From contig OX104117.1 of assembly GCA_944474755.1 (NCBI GenBank), forward strand, positions 76,050,926 through 76,114,925: a DNA stretch of 64,000 nt, in the 5' to 3' direction. The notes under the pieces are model-generated. The model saw only the letters and a program-made list of their open reading frames with translations, did no database searches and was not told the origin of the DNA. A program made the position numbers and the translations under genes. This DNA comes from Limnoperna fortunei. Its lineage: Eukaryota > Mollusca > Bivalvia > Mytilida > Modiolidae. Positions 12,201-27,200 of the stretch are shown piece by piece (positions within the stretch are counted from its first letter, which is position 1; each line of letters starts with the position of its first letter).

Positions 12201-15200
12201 TTGGTTGGTGACATCGAAAATTACCAAAAACTTGATTACAGATACCATAAGGATAAATCGGTCCTACGTTGCTTAAAATTGGTTTTGGGGGTTTCTAAGT
12301 AGAAGATTCCCAACAACCATGTATGCTAATTGATAGGAATGGCACACATTCATCTTAAGTGCAGATGAGCTAAAAAGGGAATTTTTAAAAGTGTTTCAAC
12401 AATTAAATATAATGTTTTTGCTGAGAGTACCAAAACATATGCAATTTCTTCAAACCATAAAATGACCAGGCCGATACTCTAAGACACTGGAAACTGGTAC
12501 ATTCTTAAATTCAACCTGTGTTGTGCAAGATATACTTTGAAGTCGGGTTGAAAGATTTATTTGGGATATTCAAGACGATAAAATATACAAGGGTTAAATT
12601 CAGTAATACAAATCTACTTTAGGTACTCGATGTTCAGCATGGTCAGAGAGTTCAAATTTAAAAAATGAAACTGTTTTTTTTACTTAAATACACCACTAAT
12701 AGTGTAACAAAATATCCCACATGCGAGATTATAGAATGCGTCTGAACTATAATCAGGATGTTGCGGGATTATTATTATTTATTATTATGATTCAGGGGGC
12801 AGGGAACAAGTAAGTACGAGAGGGTAAAACAAAGTTTGGATGCTGGTGTTAGGGTGGGTGAGGCTATGAATTATTTTCTTAACTAATTTTGCAAAAACTG
12901 CAAAGATATATCAAATCATACTAAAGCATTATGTCACTACTGGGGTTGGAGTTTGAGCCTTACTGCTGGCGATTCACTCCAACCTTTATTTATAAGGATT
13001 GTCAGTTTTCCTGACGAAAAATATTTATCGAATTTATAGAAAAATTTAGCAAACAGAACAAAAAACACCGGATGCATGAAAGCAAGCATTTGTATACCAT
13101 TTAAAGAATATTTATACATACTCGATGACCACTGCATGAAGTTGGTGCAATGCCAATGGTATACTACTGGAGGCTATTCCACTGTAATAATGACATGTAC
13201 ATTAACCCTGATCTCATATTTGTTCGAACATCGATCTAGTTTTAAAGACTGACAATTTGAAAAGTTACAAAAGTAAAGCTGTGTGTTTACAATTTAGTGT
13301 ACAAACTTTTAACTAGAACACCCTGCGATACCACAATTAATTGTTTTAAGTGAATCTCTTCACCGTTACATTATCACTTTTAGACATTTAAACTATCAAA
13401 AAAAGTTCGAAATACATAGATAATTTTAAATTTAATTGTAAAGCAATTAAATTATAAAAAAAGATAATTTATGCATACGGTAAATAAAATTCATAAAATA
13501 CTTGAAATATTTCTAATAAGTTCACTCATCATATTATCATTTGGTATAATTGAATAATGAAAGCCGCAGGGAAACAATAAACAGAGCTTTTAGCTATCAA
13601 CCCAGGCATATTAACACAGTAACACAAGGAATAAAACATAAATATACATCTTTATTACATGTATATTACCTTTCCATGTAGGATTCAAGTACTGCTTCTG
13701 CTGCAATGTAGGTAACCAACATTGCATGTTTGATTTTGGAATGCTAAGTAGACATGTGAGAAGCAGCTACAGATGGTCCATAAATGAACGCTGAAAAACA
13801 TAGTCCGTTGAAATTGGGATTTTTGGGAAGGTGTTTTGCCTTGGCTGCTTGATCCTTTCTTACAGCTTTTCATGAGGGTTCAGGAGCTTAAATATAAAGA
13901 ATTATATATAATTCGATCAGGACTGAAATTCTGGCTATTCATGTTTCTAATTATCTTTTATGTGACACATTTCCCAATTGCAGTGTGTAGACCAGTACAG
14001 ATTGTAAAGCGTTTAAATGTAAAAGTTTATCACTGCATTGAGCTGTCCGTTTACACATTCCCCATTCAATTCTTATTCACATTTTACTGTATACAAATGC
14101 TACATTCCTTATTGATATGCATGTGGAATAAACATAAAAATAAACTGGAACTTTAATAAACAGCTTTAACGTAAGGGTGCATTAAGGGTCCAAATTGATC
14201 CAAAATTTGAAATCTTAAATGTTCAGTTTAAATTTTGCTGTAAATTCCAGAAAAATATCTTAATAATAGTATCCTTTACTATATTTAGCTACTTAATACA
14301 TATAAAAGACCATATGGGGTCAAGAATTGGGGCCAAATCTAGGTGTTACAAGTATCGATAAATGTTAACCCCACATGCTTGGATCAAAACCATAATTGAA
14401 CAATATTTTTTCCGTAGTGTTGAATATTTTTTTATCCAAGGATGTGCGATTGATGCTTTCAGCCTATTGTGATGTCAATATTGAAGTTAAATTGAGAAAG
14501 ATTTTTTCAAAATGATTATCGAATATTACATACATTTCTGCTTATTCATTTTGCAAATCTAAACATTACATTACAATCGCAGTTTTTAACTATTTGCCAA
14601 ATCACGGGACCAAAAAGGCCCTTAATGTCCCATTAAGGTCACAAAAAACTAATCTGGACAATGTTTTTTGTTTGATATGCATGGTACAAATTACTAAAAC
14701 ACAAGCTGATATCAAAGTCATGTATAGATCATCATCATCACCTTGCACTTTATGGTCCAATATTGTAGAAAACCCCTTTATTTAAAATTTAATTGGAAGA
14801 ACAAATAATCATGGAATACACATTCTAAATTAGTGTGGCCTTACTTGATTGAGGTGAGAAACATTGGTCTATATCCAGTTACCAGGATATAGCTCTCAAA
14901 GTATGTGGTATTCATCTCATTCAATTTACCCGTTTCTGCATCAAAGGTGTTTTGTTTATGAGATTCGTATGTAATTTTCAAATAACTTTTATTTAAAGAG
15001 CTATTTCTGTAGAAACAGTGCATATTCCCATTAACTTCCTAACTTTAGGGTAAAATGGATACAGTGTATATGCCTCTTTATATGGACATCATAAACATAC
15101 AATATTTCAATTTCTCGATGTGACTTACCTGTTGCACTGTCAAACAGAAACCGAAACAGAAATGTACAGTTTGTTGCAATAACATATACAAATTTTCTTT

Positions 15201-18200
15201 GCTTGTCAATAATAACGATAAGTATTTCCAATTTTAAGACCATTAGCTTCATCAAGCTTGCACAGCAGGTTCGTCTTTGAATGAACGAACCACTTTATTA
15301 AAGGCATGGGCATTTCGAAACAAACTTCCCATTCATCGCAAAATTCCGACAACTCCAGTGTATGTGTGTATATTTCACAACGTTAACTCTATGCTAGATC
15401 TTGAAAATCGCTTTTCTGATTTTTTAGACTGGTCACTGCTGTTGACTACCGAACTACTAAAACAAGGGTTTGTTATTAAATTCCTAGGTTGATACTATCC
15501 CTTCTGAAGTTCTATGCCTGTCACTATGCCTTTTATGGGCGATCTATCTCTCAAATACGATCAGACATTTTCTATGAGACATAGATAGTCTTCTCTATTT
15601 TTATAGACATGACAATGAGTACCTCTTATTAGAGGCTTACTCGTCCGAAGCATCTGATTGCACCCATGTTCGGGTTACTCACTCTCTGTTTGCGAGGGGT
15701 TTGTTTCGTGTTGTATATGTTTGTTTAAATCTAATTTGTAATCTCTGTTTAACTTAAGCTCTTGTTGTTCAGTCAGTTTCCTTGCTATTATTTTTTGACA
15801 ACCAGTCACAAATGTTCCAATGCTTCTTTAGTATTTCTAACATTTTACAGTACATTTCCCCAATTATGTTTGTAACATAATTATCCAGCTAGCCAGTATT
15901 TTTTTAAATTGATGACATTCCTATCTTACTCCTGTTTGCTAAAACAGATTTCTACATCTATTTTACAAGTTTTAGCCTCACGAAGTTTGTAAGGAATTTC
16001 TCCATAACCATTCAAACAGCTGTCTGGTCCCATGTGTCTGGTCCTCTGACAGCCAGTCACAATTCGGACACAATTTACACGTGAACTAAAACCGAAAACG
16101 AAATTGATCAATCGTTTTTGCGATTTGTTAAATTTTAACATTAATTTTGAAAGTATCATTTAGTCAATAAAATTTTTTTATTTACATTTCAAAAAATTGT
16201 TACCTTTTTAAAAAAAAATATTATGGGTTGAAAATTTTAGGAGACTGCCATTTTGCATTCACATAGCAAAACGGGTAACTGTAAAGATTTCGATCATTCT
16301 AAATTTGTAACGATTACTGCAGACATCATTGAATGATAGAACTTCTGTCATTACGTCAACCGTATATATAATAACTTCTGTGGGGAGGATCATCTAGGAA
16401 TTTTTGGTTGTTTTGTGAACTATCGCAAACGAACAAAACAGTAGTCCAAATCTTATACTAGTTGCTTCAGAATAATGGACTAGCGGAAATGTCGATACTT
16501 ACTTTTGTGCATATCTGTTTTAATATCAAAATGGAAGGATATTCCTTATGTTCATATACTCGAATTTCGTCCACACTCGAATATCGGCGATTTTCACGTA
16601 AAAAATGAATCCAAAGTGAATTGTACCGTTAAAATATCTCGCATTTATGTCTCTTAACAAATGATTCCATAACAATAATAAATAGGTGTTTCAACCAAAT
16701 TACCGGACGTGAAAGTGATGCATTTTCAAGACATTTTAATCGCCAAAATTCGAGCGTATAACCATACATATGTAGGTCACACCTGAATTTCTAAATGGCA
16801 TAAGATGTTGTCATTTGAAAAGAAACAACTAAATGTAAATTTTTATAACATTTTGTTTAATAAAAACATGCAATTATTTATTATATGTAAAGTTTTTGAA
16901 CGTATATGTCAAACCAACATAAACTGCCAATGATCAAGGATTCTTAGTGAATATTCAGGCTTGTTCCCTCAGTAAAAAGGGGACGCGATGATAGAGGTGA
17001 AAACTCTGAATGTCATTAAACCACAAATTAAACATAAACTCCAGACAAAAAATTACCTTCTATTGAAATGTACAAATGGTAATCAAATATGAATTACTGG
17101 TGTTATTTACAATTAGTAAGACAACCGCCAAGATCTTTTAACATTTTAGAATTTTGTTTTCAGCTGAGCAGTACCAAGACATAAGTTCTTCAGAAGTAAG
17201 TTCTTCAGAAGAAGATGGCAGCAGTGACAATGAAATAAATGAACTTGAATCTAACGGTGAAAGAGAAGAAGACAGTGTGTATTCGAAGAAGTTCAAAAAT
17301 GGTTTTAAAAGTAATGCAAAATCATCAAAGAAACAACCTTCTGATATGAGATTTGACAGTAAAAGTAAAGATGTCAGTGAAGAGTCATCAATTCAAATTA
17401 TTGCGCTGTCTGAATCTTCAGACGAAGAACAAGAACAACTGCCTAGACCAGAAAAAAATAACGTAGAAACATCGTCATCAGATAGAACTAAGGTTGATAG
17501 TGTTCTAGATTCATCAAATTCAATCAAGGTAAGAGCTGAGATACATCAGATACAGCAAGAGACTAAGAAAATGGCATCAACTAAGAAAACCAGTGAAACC
17601 AAAACGGTTGTCCGGGCCAAAATGAGGAATAATAGATCTTCCGATGATGACCGTGAAGCCATAACAAAGCCTTCACGAAGCTGCACAAAAAAGCCTTCCA
17701 AAATGATGCTTCTTGGTAAACAGATTGTCTTTAAGCCAAGGGAAATATCGGCAATGAAGGAACGTGTTGATGTGAAGAGTACAGAACCAATCATAAGCAA
17801 TCAACCTCTTGATGAACGTTTATCTTTACAGACAGGTCATCAGGATAGTCAAAAATTGATACATCACCAAGAGAAAGACAACGATCATTGTTTAACAAAT
17901 ACTAAAGGCAACAAAGGAAAATCCGATCTGATGGTGACAAGCAATAATTCATCAAATGGGATAAGCAAAAACAACGGGAAAAAGGACAATAATGGAAACA
18001 AGAGACTTAGTACGATGAATGGAAAATCTGCCACCAAAAGAGCTAAACTGAGTGAAGATACAAGTAATAATGGGAACCAGAACTGTTACCTCAATCAAGA
18101 AAGTGATACAGATGGTTCCAGTAATGAGTCTGAAGTTGAAAATAGTAGATTTGGTAGTAAGTTTTTGAATAGAAGCTTTCCTCAGACCAATACAGGTATA

Positions 18201-21200
18201 GATAGATATATCCAGATATGGCACCTTAGACTAATACAGGTATAGATATATCCAGATATGGCACCTTAAACTAATACAGGTATAGATAGATATATCTAGA
18301 TATGGCACCTTAGACTAATACAGGTATAGATAGATTAATCCAGATATGGCACCTTTGACTAATACAGGTATAGATAGATATATCCAGATTTGGCACCTTA
18401 AACTAATACAGGTATAGATAGATATATCCAGATATGGCACCTCAGACTAATACAGGTATAAATAGATATATCCAGATATGGCACCTTAGACTAATACAGC
18501 TATTGATAGATATATCCAGATATGGCACCTTAGACTAATAAAGTATAGATAGATATATCCAGATTTGGCACCTTAGACTAATACAGGTATAGATAGATAG
18601 ATCCAGATATGGCACCTTAGACTAATACAGGTATAGATAGATAGATTCAAATATGGCACCTTAGACTAATACAGGTATAGATAGATATATCCAGATATGC
18701 GCCTTAGACTAATACAGGTATAGATAGATATATCCAGATATGACACTTTAAACTAATGCACGTGTATAGTAAACGTTACGGTTTCTGTCCGACGGGTTTT
18801 TGCCTGACAAAATGGAAACTGCTTACCGCGTTTGGTCGAGTTTATGGTCCTGTTGTAGATCTCAGATTACAGTGTTTGAAATCAACAATTATTTTCCACA
18901 GTTAAACAGCGTTTTTGAAATGCGACTGAATTTTCATTTTGACAGATCGAATTTCCATAGGAAGTCAGCCATTTTTTTTTCTAAAGGGGTCTAATGTTGT
19001 TTACAAACGTTCGTCTTCTTTCGTAACGTACAATGGTATTCGGACAAACCGCGAGACTTTTCCCGCCTCAACTGCAGACGACATTACCCGAAGGATTTCG
19101 AATAGACAACAAAGGAATTTTCCTAACGTACACTTCCGTTCAAAACAAGGTCAAAATTTAGTATGGAAAATCGCTTTATCAAAATGAAATTTTAGTCGCA
19201 TTTCAAAACAAAAAAATTCATTCGGAAGTTTTATCTTGTACTTTAAAGTGAACGTAACATGAGTAATCGATTTTGACAGCCGGAAACGTTCCGATAGTAA
19301 AGAGTCAATAAACAGCACGCAAGTTGTTTAGTATCACCGCTCTTTGAAATCATGATATTCAGTGTAATTAAGCAGATAAATCATGCCTGGGAGGGGTTTT
19401 TGTGAAAAAAACCAGTCTCTAGAATCAAATTTCTTTCGCCTAACGGCTCAAGATATATTTCATGTCTCGACTGGTATTTTTCACAAATACCCCTCCCAGA
19501 CATGATATATCTGTTTAATTTCCAGACATATCATTGAATAAATCCAGGGAAAAACAAGACCTGTTACTACATTTATAGAACAAGAAAAATTAATAAATTT
19601 TTGTGATAAGCTTTAATATTATACATTTGTATAGATTAAAATCTTTTCTTCTATAGACATAGAGGTTATATTGGGATTTGTTCTTAATTGAATTATAAAC
19701 AGTTCATGGCACCATTGTATTACAGTGTTAACAAAGTAACTTTTTTATCAATGTTCCGAAAGCTTGTGGATTGATACTGACGCAAGATCAAGAATGCAGT
19801 CACTCTGTTCGTGTAGAACTTCTCAAACTAGCTGAAAAAGAACTAAATCTGACAGAAAATTATCTGGCATTTTTATGGGATGCTCATAAGTTGGAGGATT
19901 TGCAGAAAGAAATTATGCCACATTTGATGTATGATATTGGAGAAATTTTATGGTATGAGTTTTATTTATAGATATTTACCATTGGAAAGTAAAAGTAAAT
20001 TAAATAGATGTTAGTGTTAGTGTTAGTGGCTTCTTATTTGTAATTTGCATGTACGGCCGGGATCATATTATTATAAAGAAAATAATAGCGTTGCTTTACG
20101 TTATTTGTTACAATTATTTATTAATTATAATTAATTACACATAATTAATTAATTACAATAATAGAGTAAACTATTAACTTGGCTGTAATCCAAAGTTCCA
20201 ATTGGTGTCCAAAGTGAATTGTCTCTAGAATTTGCACCTCAAGTCCTTTATATATATCTCCAAATTGAATGTTCCAGAATTTAGAAGGTAACGGAATGTT
20301 GTTGTTTTTGTATCCAACTTGTTTATTATTATTTCATAATTAACAGTTCTAGAATATTCCTTTTCTTAAGTAAACAAATAATAATCAATGTGAAAGCTTA
20401 CAATGTAATTATTTTTATAAGGTTATGTTGTAAACAAAAATAAGGCCAAAAACAAATAATAAATACACATTTAAGGCCAAACCATCAAGTACCTCTCATA
20501 ATATTGGACAGAGCTTGAATTATGTTGCGCATGTGACTAGATGGCGATTGACGCATATACGTTACGTTATCTTTTCCCAAATCAGACTAATTTCTCTTTC
20601 GAAGTCTCGGGTGTTTTTTGATTGTGTGAACATTTTCTAAGTTGATTGTTCAAAAGATGACAACAGTTTTCAATAATATTAACAAATTAGGGTCAGTTTT
20701 CACACATAATAGTTTTATACACAGGCAAAGTGGGCAGTAGGCTGAAGATAATTATAAAGTCTTTATAAAGATTAAAACAAATTACAGACCTAACTATAAA
20801 CACCATATTCTAATTTATTTAACTTAAGGCTCACACTAAGTCAGATTTATAGTAAGTCACTTCTCTTACTTTCTGAGGATGACTGGAGTAATGGGTGTGG
20901 TACCTGAAGAAGTGCTTAGACAACGGAATAAGGTTACTTTATATACCTGCGTTAATGACTGTGTTGGAGAAATGCTTAGACAACGGAATACGGTTACTTT
21001 ATATGACCTACGTTAGTGACTGTTGGAGAAGTGCTTAGATAACGGAATAGGGTTACTTTATATGACCTGCGTTAGTGACTGTTGGAGAAGTTACTTTATA
21101 TGACCTGCGTTAGTGACTGTTGGAGAAGTGCTTAGACAACGGAATAAGGTTACTTATATGACCTGCGTTAGTGACTGTTGGAGAAGTGCTTGGACAACGG

Positions 21201-24200
21201 AATAAGGTTACTTTATATGACCTGCGTTAGTGACTGTTGGAGAAGTGCTTAGACAACGGAATAAGGTTACTTTATATGACCTGCGTTAGTGACTGTTGGA
21301 GAAGTGCTTAGACAAGGGAATTAGGTTACTTAATATGACGTGCGTTAGTGACTGATGGAGAAGTGCTTAGACAACGGAATAAGGTTACTTTATATGACCT
21401 GCGTTAGTGAGCGTTGCAGAAGTGCTTAGACAACGGAATAAGGTTACTTTATATGACCTGCGTTAGTGACTGCTAGAGAAGTGCTTAGACAACGGAATAA
21501 GGTTACTTTATATGACCTGCGTTAGTGACTGTTGGAGGAGTGTGTAGACAGCGGAATAAGGTTACTTTATATGACCTGCGTTAGTGACTGTAACTGTGTT
21601 TGCACATGTCATTGAATTAGTATCATCTTTTAACATAAATTTATTGCATTTTTCTATAAATAATTGGCATTACAATAAAAAAAATTAAGGTGTTGCAAAC
21701 TGCAATAAAATAAATCTTTGTTATAAGTATATCATTTAACTGAATAAAAATGGAGTAGAAATAGAAAAATGCAAGAATGCACTGTTGCAAATATATAAGC
21801 AGATTAAACATTAATATCCAAAGTACCTTTTTTATTCTGTTTAAATATTTGCACCTCACATCAGTATTTAATCTACCATTAATATTTTCACTAAGACATT
21901 TTGTATTGAACCATTTTAAGTTTTTAATCCTAACCAGCAGTTATATTTTCTTCTACTTAGGTTTAAACTATGATCTACTACATTCTATGACAAGAACCAG
22001 TTAACACCACTTTGTACAGATTATTTCCCTTTGTTTTAAATTGTGGTTAAATATGATAAAAATAATGCTGTACAAGACAAGGATTTCCTGCCCAAATCGC
22101 AATTAAATTGACTGTTTAAACGACACTTCGTTTTAACACCCATTCTCAGTTTATAGGGGTAATTCAATGTCACACGGCAAAATGTAACAAAGCTTCATCA
22201 GAATGTTAAATATTTGGATCCTATCAAGACCTATATGTAACAAACGAATAGGAAATATATAATTTTAAATTATGCACATATATTTTTGAGGAAAAATAAC
22301 ATTTTAACTTTGAAAAACCATATCCATATTTACGTTACTATCCCAATAGACAGTACCTATTTAATTCTGGTTATTTCTCATACGTTTGCTTGTAGGCCTA
22401 AAACAAATGAGAACGAGTCAAAAATAAACGAATTTTCATTTAGAAATAGTTTGTGTTTAAAATTGTGTTGAAAATTTGTATACACAGGCAATTTATGTTC
22501 AAACTTTCTCTGTCACAACATTTTAAAACGTGCCTTTTTGACGTTTCGGTACGGCGATAAATTATGACATTGTTTTAAATATATTAAATGACAAACAATT
22601 ATATGTCCCCTTAATTTCACTAACCACTCTACAGTTTAAAAAGTTCAATATTGTATCTAATAAGTGAAAAATTTCATTTGTTCTTACCAAGTTCATAGAA
22701 GTTCATGAAAACGAATGATATTTACGTGTCAAACAAAGTTAAAATATTGCTGCAGTTAACAAGGAAAATAAAATTAAGTGTAAAAGATAAAATCCCTTTT
22801 TGTATCCTGTCAATTTTTTTCATTTGTCGAAGTTAAGATAAAGTCGCTAATGCAGTTCAAATTGTGAAAAGATATTTATGATACTGATTTTTACGTTACT
22901 TGTATTAAAGGTACTGTCCTCATCCAAAAATGAAAGCGTCAATATGACGATATTTTTAGTAGATTGTTATGCAATAATATCGCGTGTCTGATGTTTATTA
23001 TTTTTTTTGCATATTCCATTCGTTTTGGTGACATTAATAGGATGTTTCAATATACGATTAAAAGTATTTACGTTACCATTTCTAACGTAAATACTTGTAA
23101 AAACTGAAATGAAATCAAATATATTTGGTGTCGATCCATGCTTCTTGTGTTTATAATTACAACATAAAATGAAAATTTCCAATCAATATGTTGCCTAACA
23201 GATAGGTGAACATCACTTTACATTTCCATAGGCAAAATTATCAAGCTGTATCCTAAATTTCTCTTGTATAATTTCAATTGGAAAATTGCAAACGAGGTTA
23301 TAAAAGGCCTTAGAAGAGAACTTGAATGCCCACAACAGTTGAGCTTTTGTGATCTAACTCGAGCATCTGCATTAAAGTTGTTTTTTTTTATATTTACGTT
23401 ACCAATAACAACTTTTAAATGTTAAGTCTATGTTGTCATGAAATGTCTGCATATCAGTGGTTTCATAATAGAGTACGTTAAATATGGAATATAAGTTGCA
23501 AAACAATATGATTTTAATTAAAGTTAATGTTCTCGCTCTCTAATGTTTATTTTGTTCAAATCTGAACCTATGAAAGCTGTCAAATTAATAGCAAATTAAA
23601 CTAATGCATCTTTGCTTGTCTTTTGGCAAAACATACATGGTTAAATAGTTTAAGCCAATGTAGTATCGAATTATTAAATAAGTACTAATTAGAATATTTA
23701 CTTTACATTTTCCATCTATAAAGTAAAGCTGTCAATATGTCTTTACTGTTAAGTTTATATTTATGGTCTTGCATTCAACATTAGCAGCAGTATTCGTCAA
23801 TAGAATGAACCAATTCGTTTGTATGTGTACCACTGTATTTGTTGCCAATATGTAAAGTCTAAACATAAACTTTAGGACGAAATACAAAAAAACATATTTT
23901 AAAATGACTAGTTGTACAATTTGGACTGTTTTAACAAATAAATTAAACAATATTTATTACGTTTGCATGTGTATAAAAGAACTTGTCAAAACTATCATTT
24001 AAACAGCAATGTACACTATAACAATAAACTTAACAATTAATACATTTAACGCATCTTAATGAAAATAATTACTACTAGCTACAATAATGTAGCTCCTTAT
24101 TTTATTTTTTAATGGACGGAGCTACAAAGAGGTCACATTACTCGTAATGGAGCAAAAACACTCTTGAGATTTATACATATTTTCCGCTTTTAAACTGCTA

Positions 24201-27200
24201 TTTTTGTTCAACTTATATTTTTCCTTTCTCCGCCGTTCAGTTGACATTTCTACAATGTCTAATTAAATAATTTTAACACTTTTTTGTAATCATGGCATTG
24301 TTGACAAAATTGAAATTGTGGAGTGTAGAATTGTAGAATCGTATTGGTAAAAATTTGATGCAATAAAGCCGGAAAAAACTTGATCCGGATGAATTTTTAC
24401 TAAATCCATTCTGAAATTACACACTTCCGGAATTCAAATCTTGACAACAATGCTATGATTACGAATAAAGTGTAAAACTAACGAATGAGGTGTTGTAGAA
24501 ATATCAGTTAAACTTCAAAGACATTAAAAAGTATGTAGCAATTTAGGGAAACAGTTTAGTAGCGTATCATATGCATAAAACCCCCGGGTGTGAATCACTC
24601 CCGGCTTGCTCCATTACGAGTAATGGGACCTCTTTGTAGCTCCGTCCAAAAATTAAAAATAAGGAGCTACATTATTGTAGCGAAATTACTACCTGCATTC
24701 ACTGGTAGGAAAATTAAACGCACAGTTTAATTTCAACACACCTTGGACATCGGACTAGGTACCACTTAATTTCGAAGACTTGGGTTTTGTACTGGCCAGT
24801 AATTATGTTAATGTCATTAGCAGTTTAATCAGTTTTCAGAGTTGAGAACTGTGTCGTCCTGAATAATAATAAAGCCATTTTGATAATAAACACCAGTCCA
24901 AAGTTCATTATAAATTTGTCTGCATTCCAGCTTATTCCAACATATAAATCCCATAGTTATGGCACTTTATTTAGCATCAAGTTCAGGAATGAAACACTCG
25001 GCAGCCATTTCTCTAAGTTTACGCCACATAGAAACACATTTATTTTCCCCAATCACGACTTTCATTAGAGAACAAAACTCTATCCCACAGGTTATGAACT
25101 AGCCATTTTCTTTTCTCTCTTGCCCTCAGGCAACAGGTAAAAGAATGAAACACTTTAAGATGTTACAGAATGAAAGAAATTAAAGACAGTCGACACTGGT
25201 CTCAAACATGGTTGTGTCTGGGTTCTTTAATCTTCAGTAGTAGAATGGCTGGTCAACATTAAACCAGTGTTCTTTAAATTACCGGTACTACATTGTCAAA
25301 ATATCACATAAGCACCACATATGAACATTACTAAGGACTCTTTCTGAAATGTTTGTAAAGACCGGAGAAGATAGTAGGTTTCGACTACAGTACTCCACTA
25401 ATATATCCATCAAGTCTTTACTCTTCTACTTCATTTGTCTCTGACAGATATTTATTGACTCATCTAAATGTGATGGAACAAAAGTACCTATAGTAATGTT
25501 GAAGTAAATGCTGACCTTAATACAAATACTGCCATTCTTTACTATTTAGAGATGTCCTTTTAATGCAGTGTGCAAAAACATTCTTTTAATAAAAGTTAAC
25601 ATTTGTAGAGAAAAATGAAGTAATGTGATGTTGTCCACACATCCCATGTTTGGAAGACATTCATGACTGCCCATTTCTTCTGTGAAAGAAATGCTTGACC
25701 ACCTATCGCTGTTGTGGAATAATTCCCCCCAAATCAATATATATATATTTTTTTTAAATCTGAATATTAGAATTGCATTGCTATGTGTTTGTATATTTCA
25801 GTAATGATGAAGGTAACAAACGAAGACTTTCAAATCTTTTGACCAATACAGTCAAACTTCGTCGTCGAATTTCGAAATACAGTTATGACTTTAAATTTTA
25901 TAAGTCAATGGACAAAGGATTAGTTAATAACATGCTAGAAAATCTGTTTGAACAATTACGAATAAATCTAGGTGCTGCATCCAGTAAGGCAGGTTATACT
26001 GTCGGAAAACTTTTAACAGTCCGAACAACGAATGCACTTATTCTGACGGTAAATGATAAACTGGATCCCAAAGGTGTGATCCGGAAAAAAACTACCTGTC
26101 ATTGTTGTGCAAGAAATCCCAGAAAACCCCACCAATTTACCCATCTCTAACTATCACTGCTGTGGTAGAAATCCCAGAAAATCTCATCAATTATCAATTT
26201 ACCTATCTCTAACTGTCACTGCTGTGGTACAAATCATAGAAAATTGGAATTGATGTCAGTTTTGTAAAATTTTCTGGTTTTATATATTTCAGTAATGATG
26301 AAGGTGACAAAGGAAAAATCGCCAATCTACTGACCAATGCAGACAGACTTCATAGTCAGCTACCTAACTATAGTCACGTTCTAAATTTGTACAAGTCTAT
26401 GGACAAAGGACTCGTTCATAACATGCAAGAAAATGTGTTCAAACAATTACGTAACAATCTTACTACTGCATCCAGGAAGGCAGGTTATACAGTCGGGAAA
26501 CTTCTAACAGTCCAAAAAATGAATGCACTTATTCTGATGGTAAATGATAAACTGGATCCCAAAGGTTTGATCCGGAGAAAAATGTTTCCAGATACAACAG
26601 ATCGACTTTTCGAATGTTCTGCTTCAACGCACTTGCATAGCCTTAATAAAGAACCATCAGTGTTACAGGCTGAGAAGGAGAAATGTAAAATTCTGAACTT
26701 TATACAGGAGGAATTTGGTACAGACTTTAATTTGGAATTATCTCCTACTGAGACTGTATTTCAATCTACAGAAAGTTCTAATGTAAAAACTATATCAGAA
26801 ATCTTGGAAAAGTTGTCAACAAAACCAGCTGAAACCAAAAATAAGGTGCTATGTTTGTTTCCAGTGGATAATAATGTTGTGAATTTTTCCCCGTTCTGTA
26901 AAAAGTTGTTGGCACAATTCGTGCGGCAGACCATTCAGGATGAAAGTACTCGAGTTGTAGCCATTATACATCTTGATAGTAGTGTAAACAAATTTGATGA
27001 CATTGTTAGAACAAATGTTGTTGAAGAACAACATTTATGTATGTTAGTAGCAAATGATCCTAACCAGACACCAGTGTCCTGCGCTGTGGTTACCAACATT
27101 CCGTACAGAGGTAGGGAAAATTGTACATTTTTGCAATCCATATGATGGCCACATTATAGTAATCGTCAATTTTTCGCCAAACTTTTCTGTGTCACACGAA

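Larger units (their letters stand above)
11598..17163 (+). other. intron 4 of the ePHD gene
   Basis: The intron runs from GTGAGT to TTGTTTTCAG. It contains a SINE-like fragment near 12945, a possible decayed reverse-transcriptase tail near 15275, and otherwise AT-rich sequence. A degraded fragment resembling the hairpin-ended repeat lies near 11790-11880. Two antisense ORFs at 14841-15255 were considered and not called. Confidence 0.6.

Noticed and set aside
14841..15255. Two antisense ORFs with FDSATGK and FDAETGKL phrases and a donor-like GCAACAG/GTAAGT
   Set aside because: The shared phrase hinted at tandem exons, but the frames do not link through clear acceptors and no family was recognised.
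15926..16159. Minus-strand 77-codon ORF with several Cys
   Set aside because: No splice context and no recognisable motif; likely chance.
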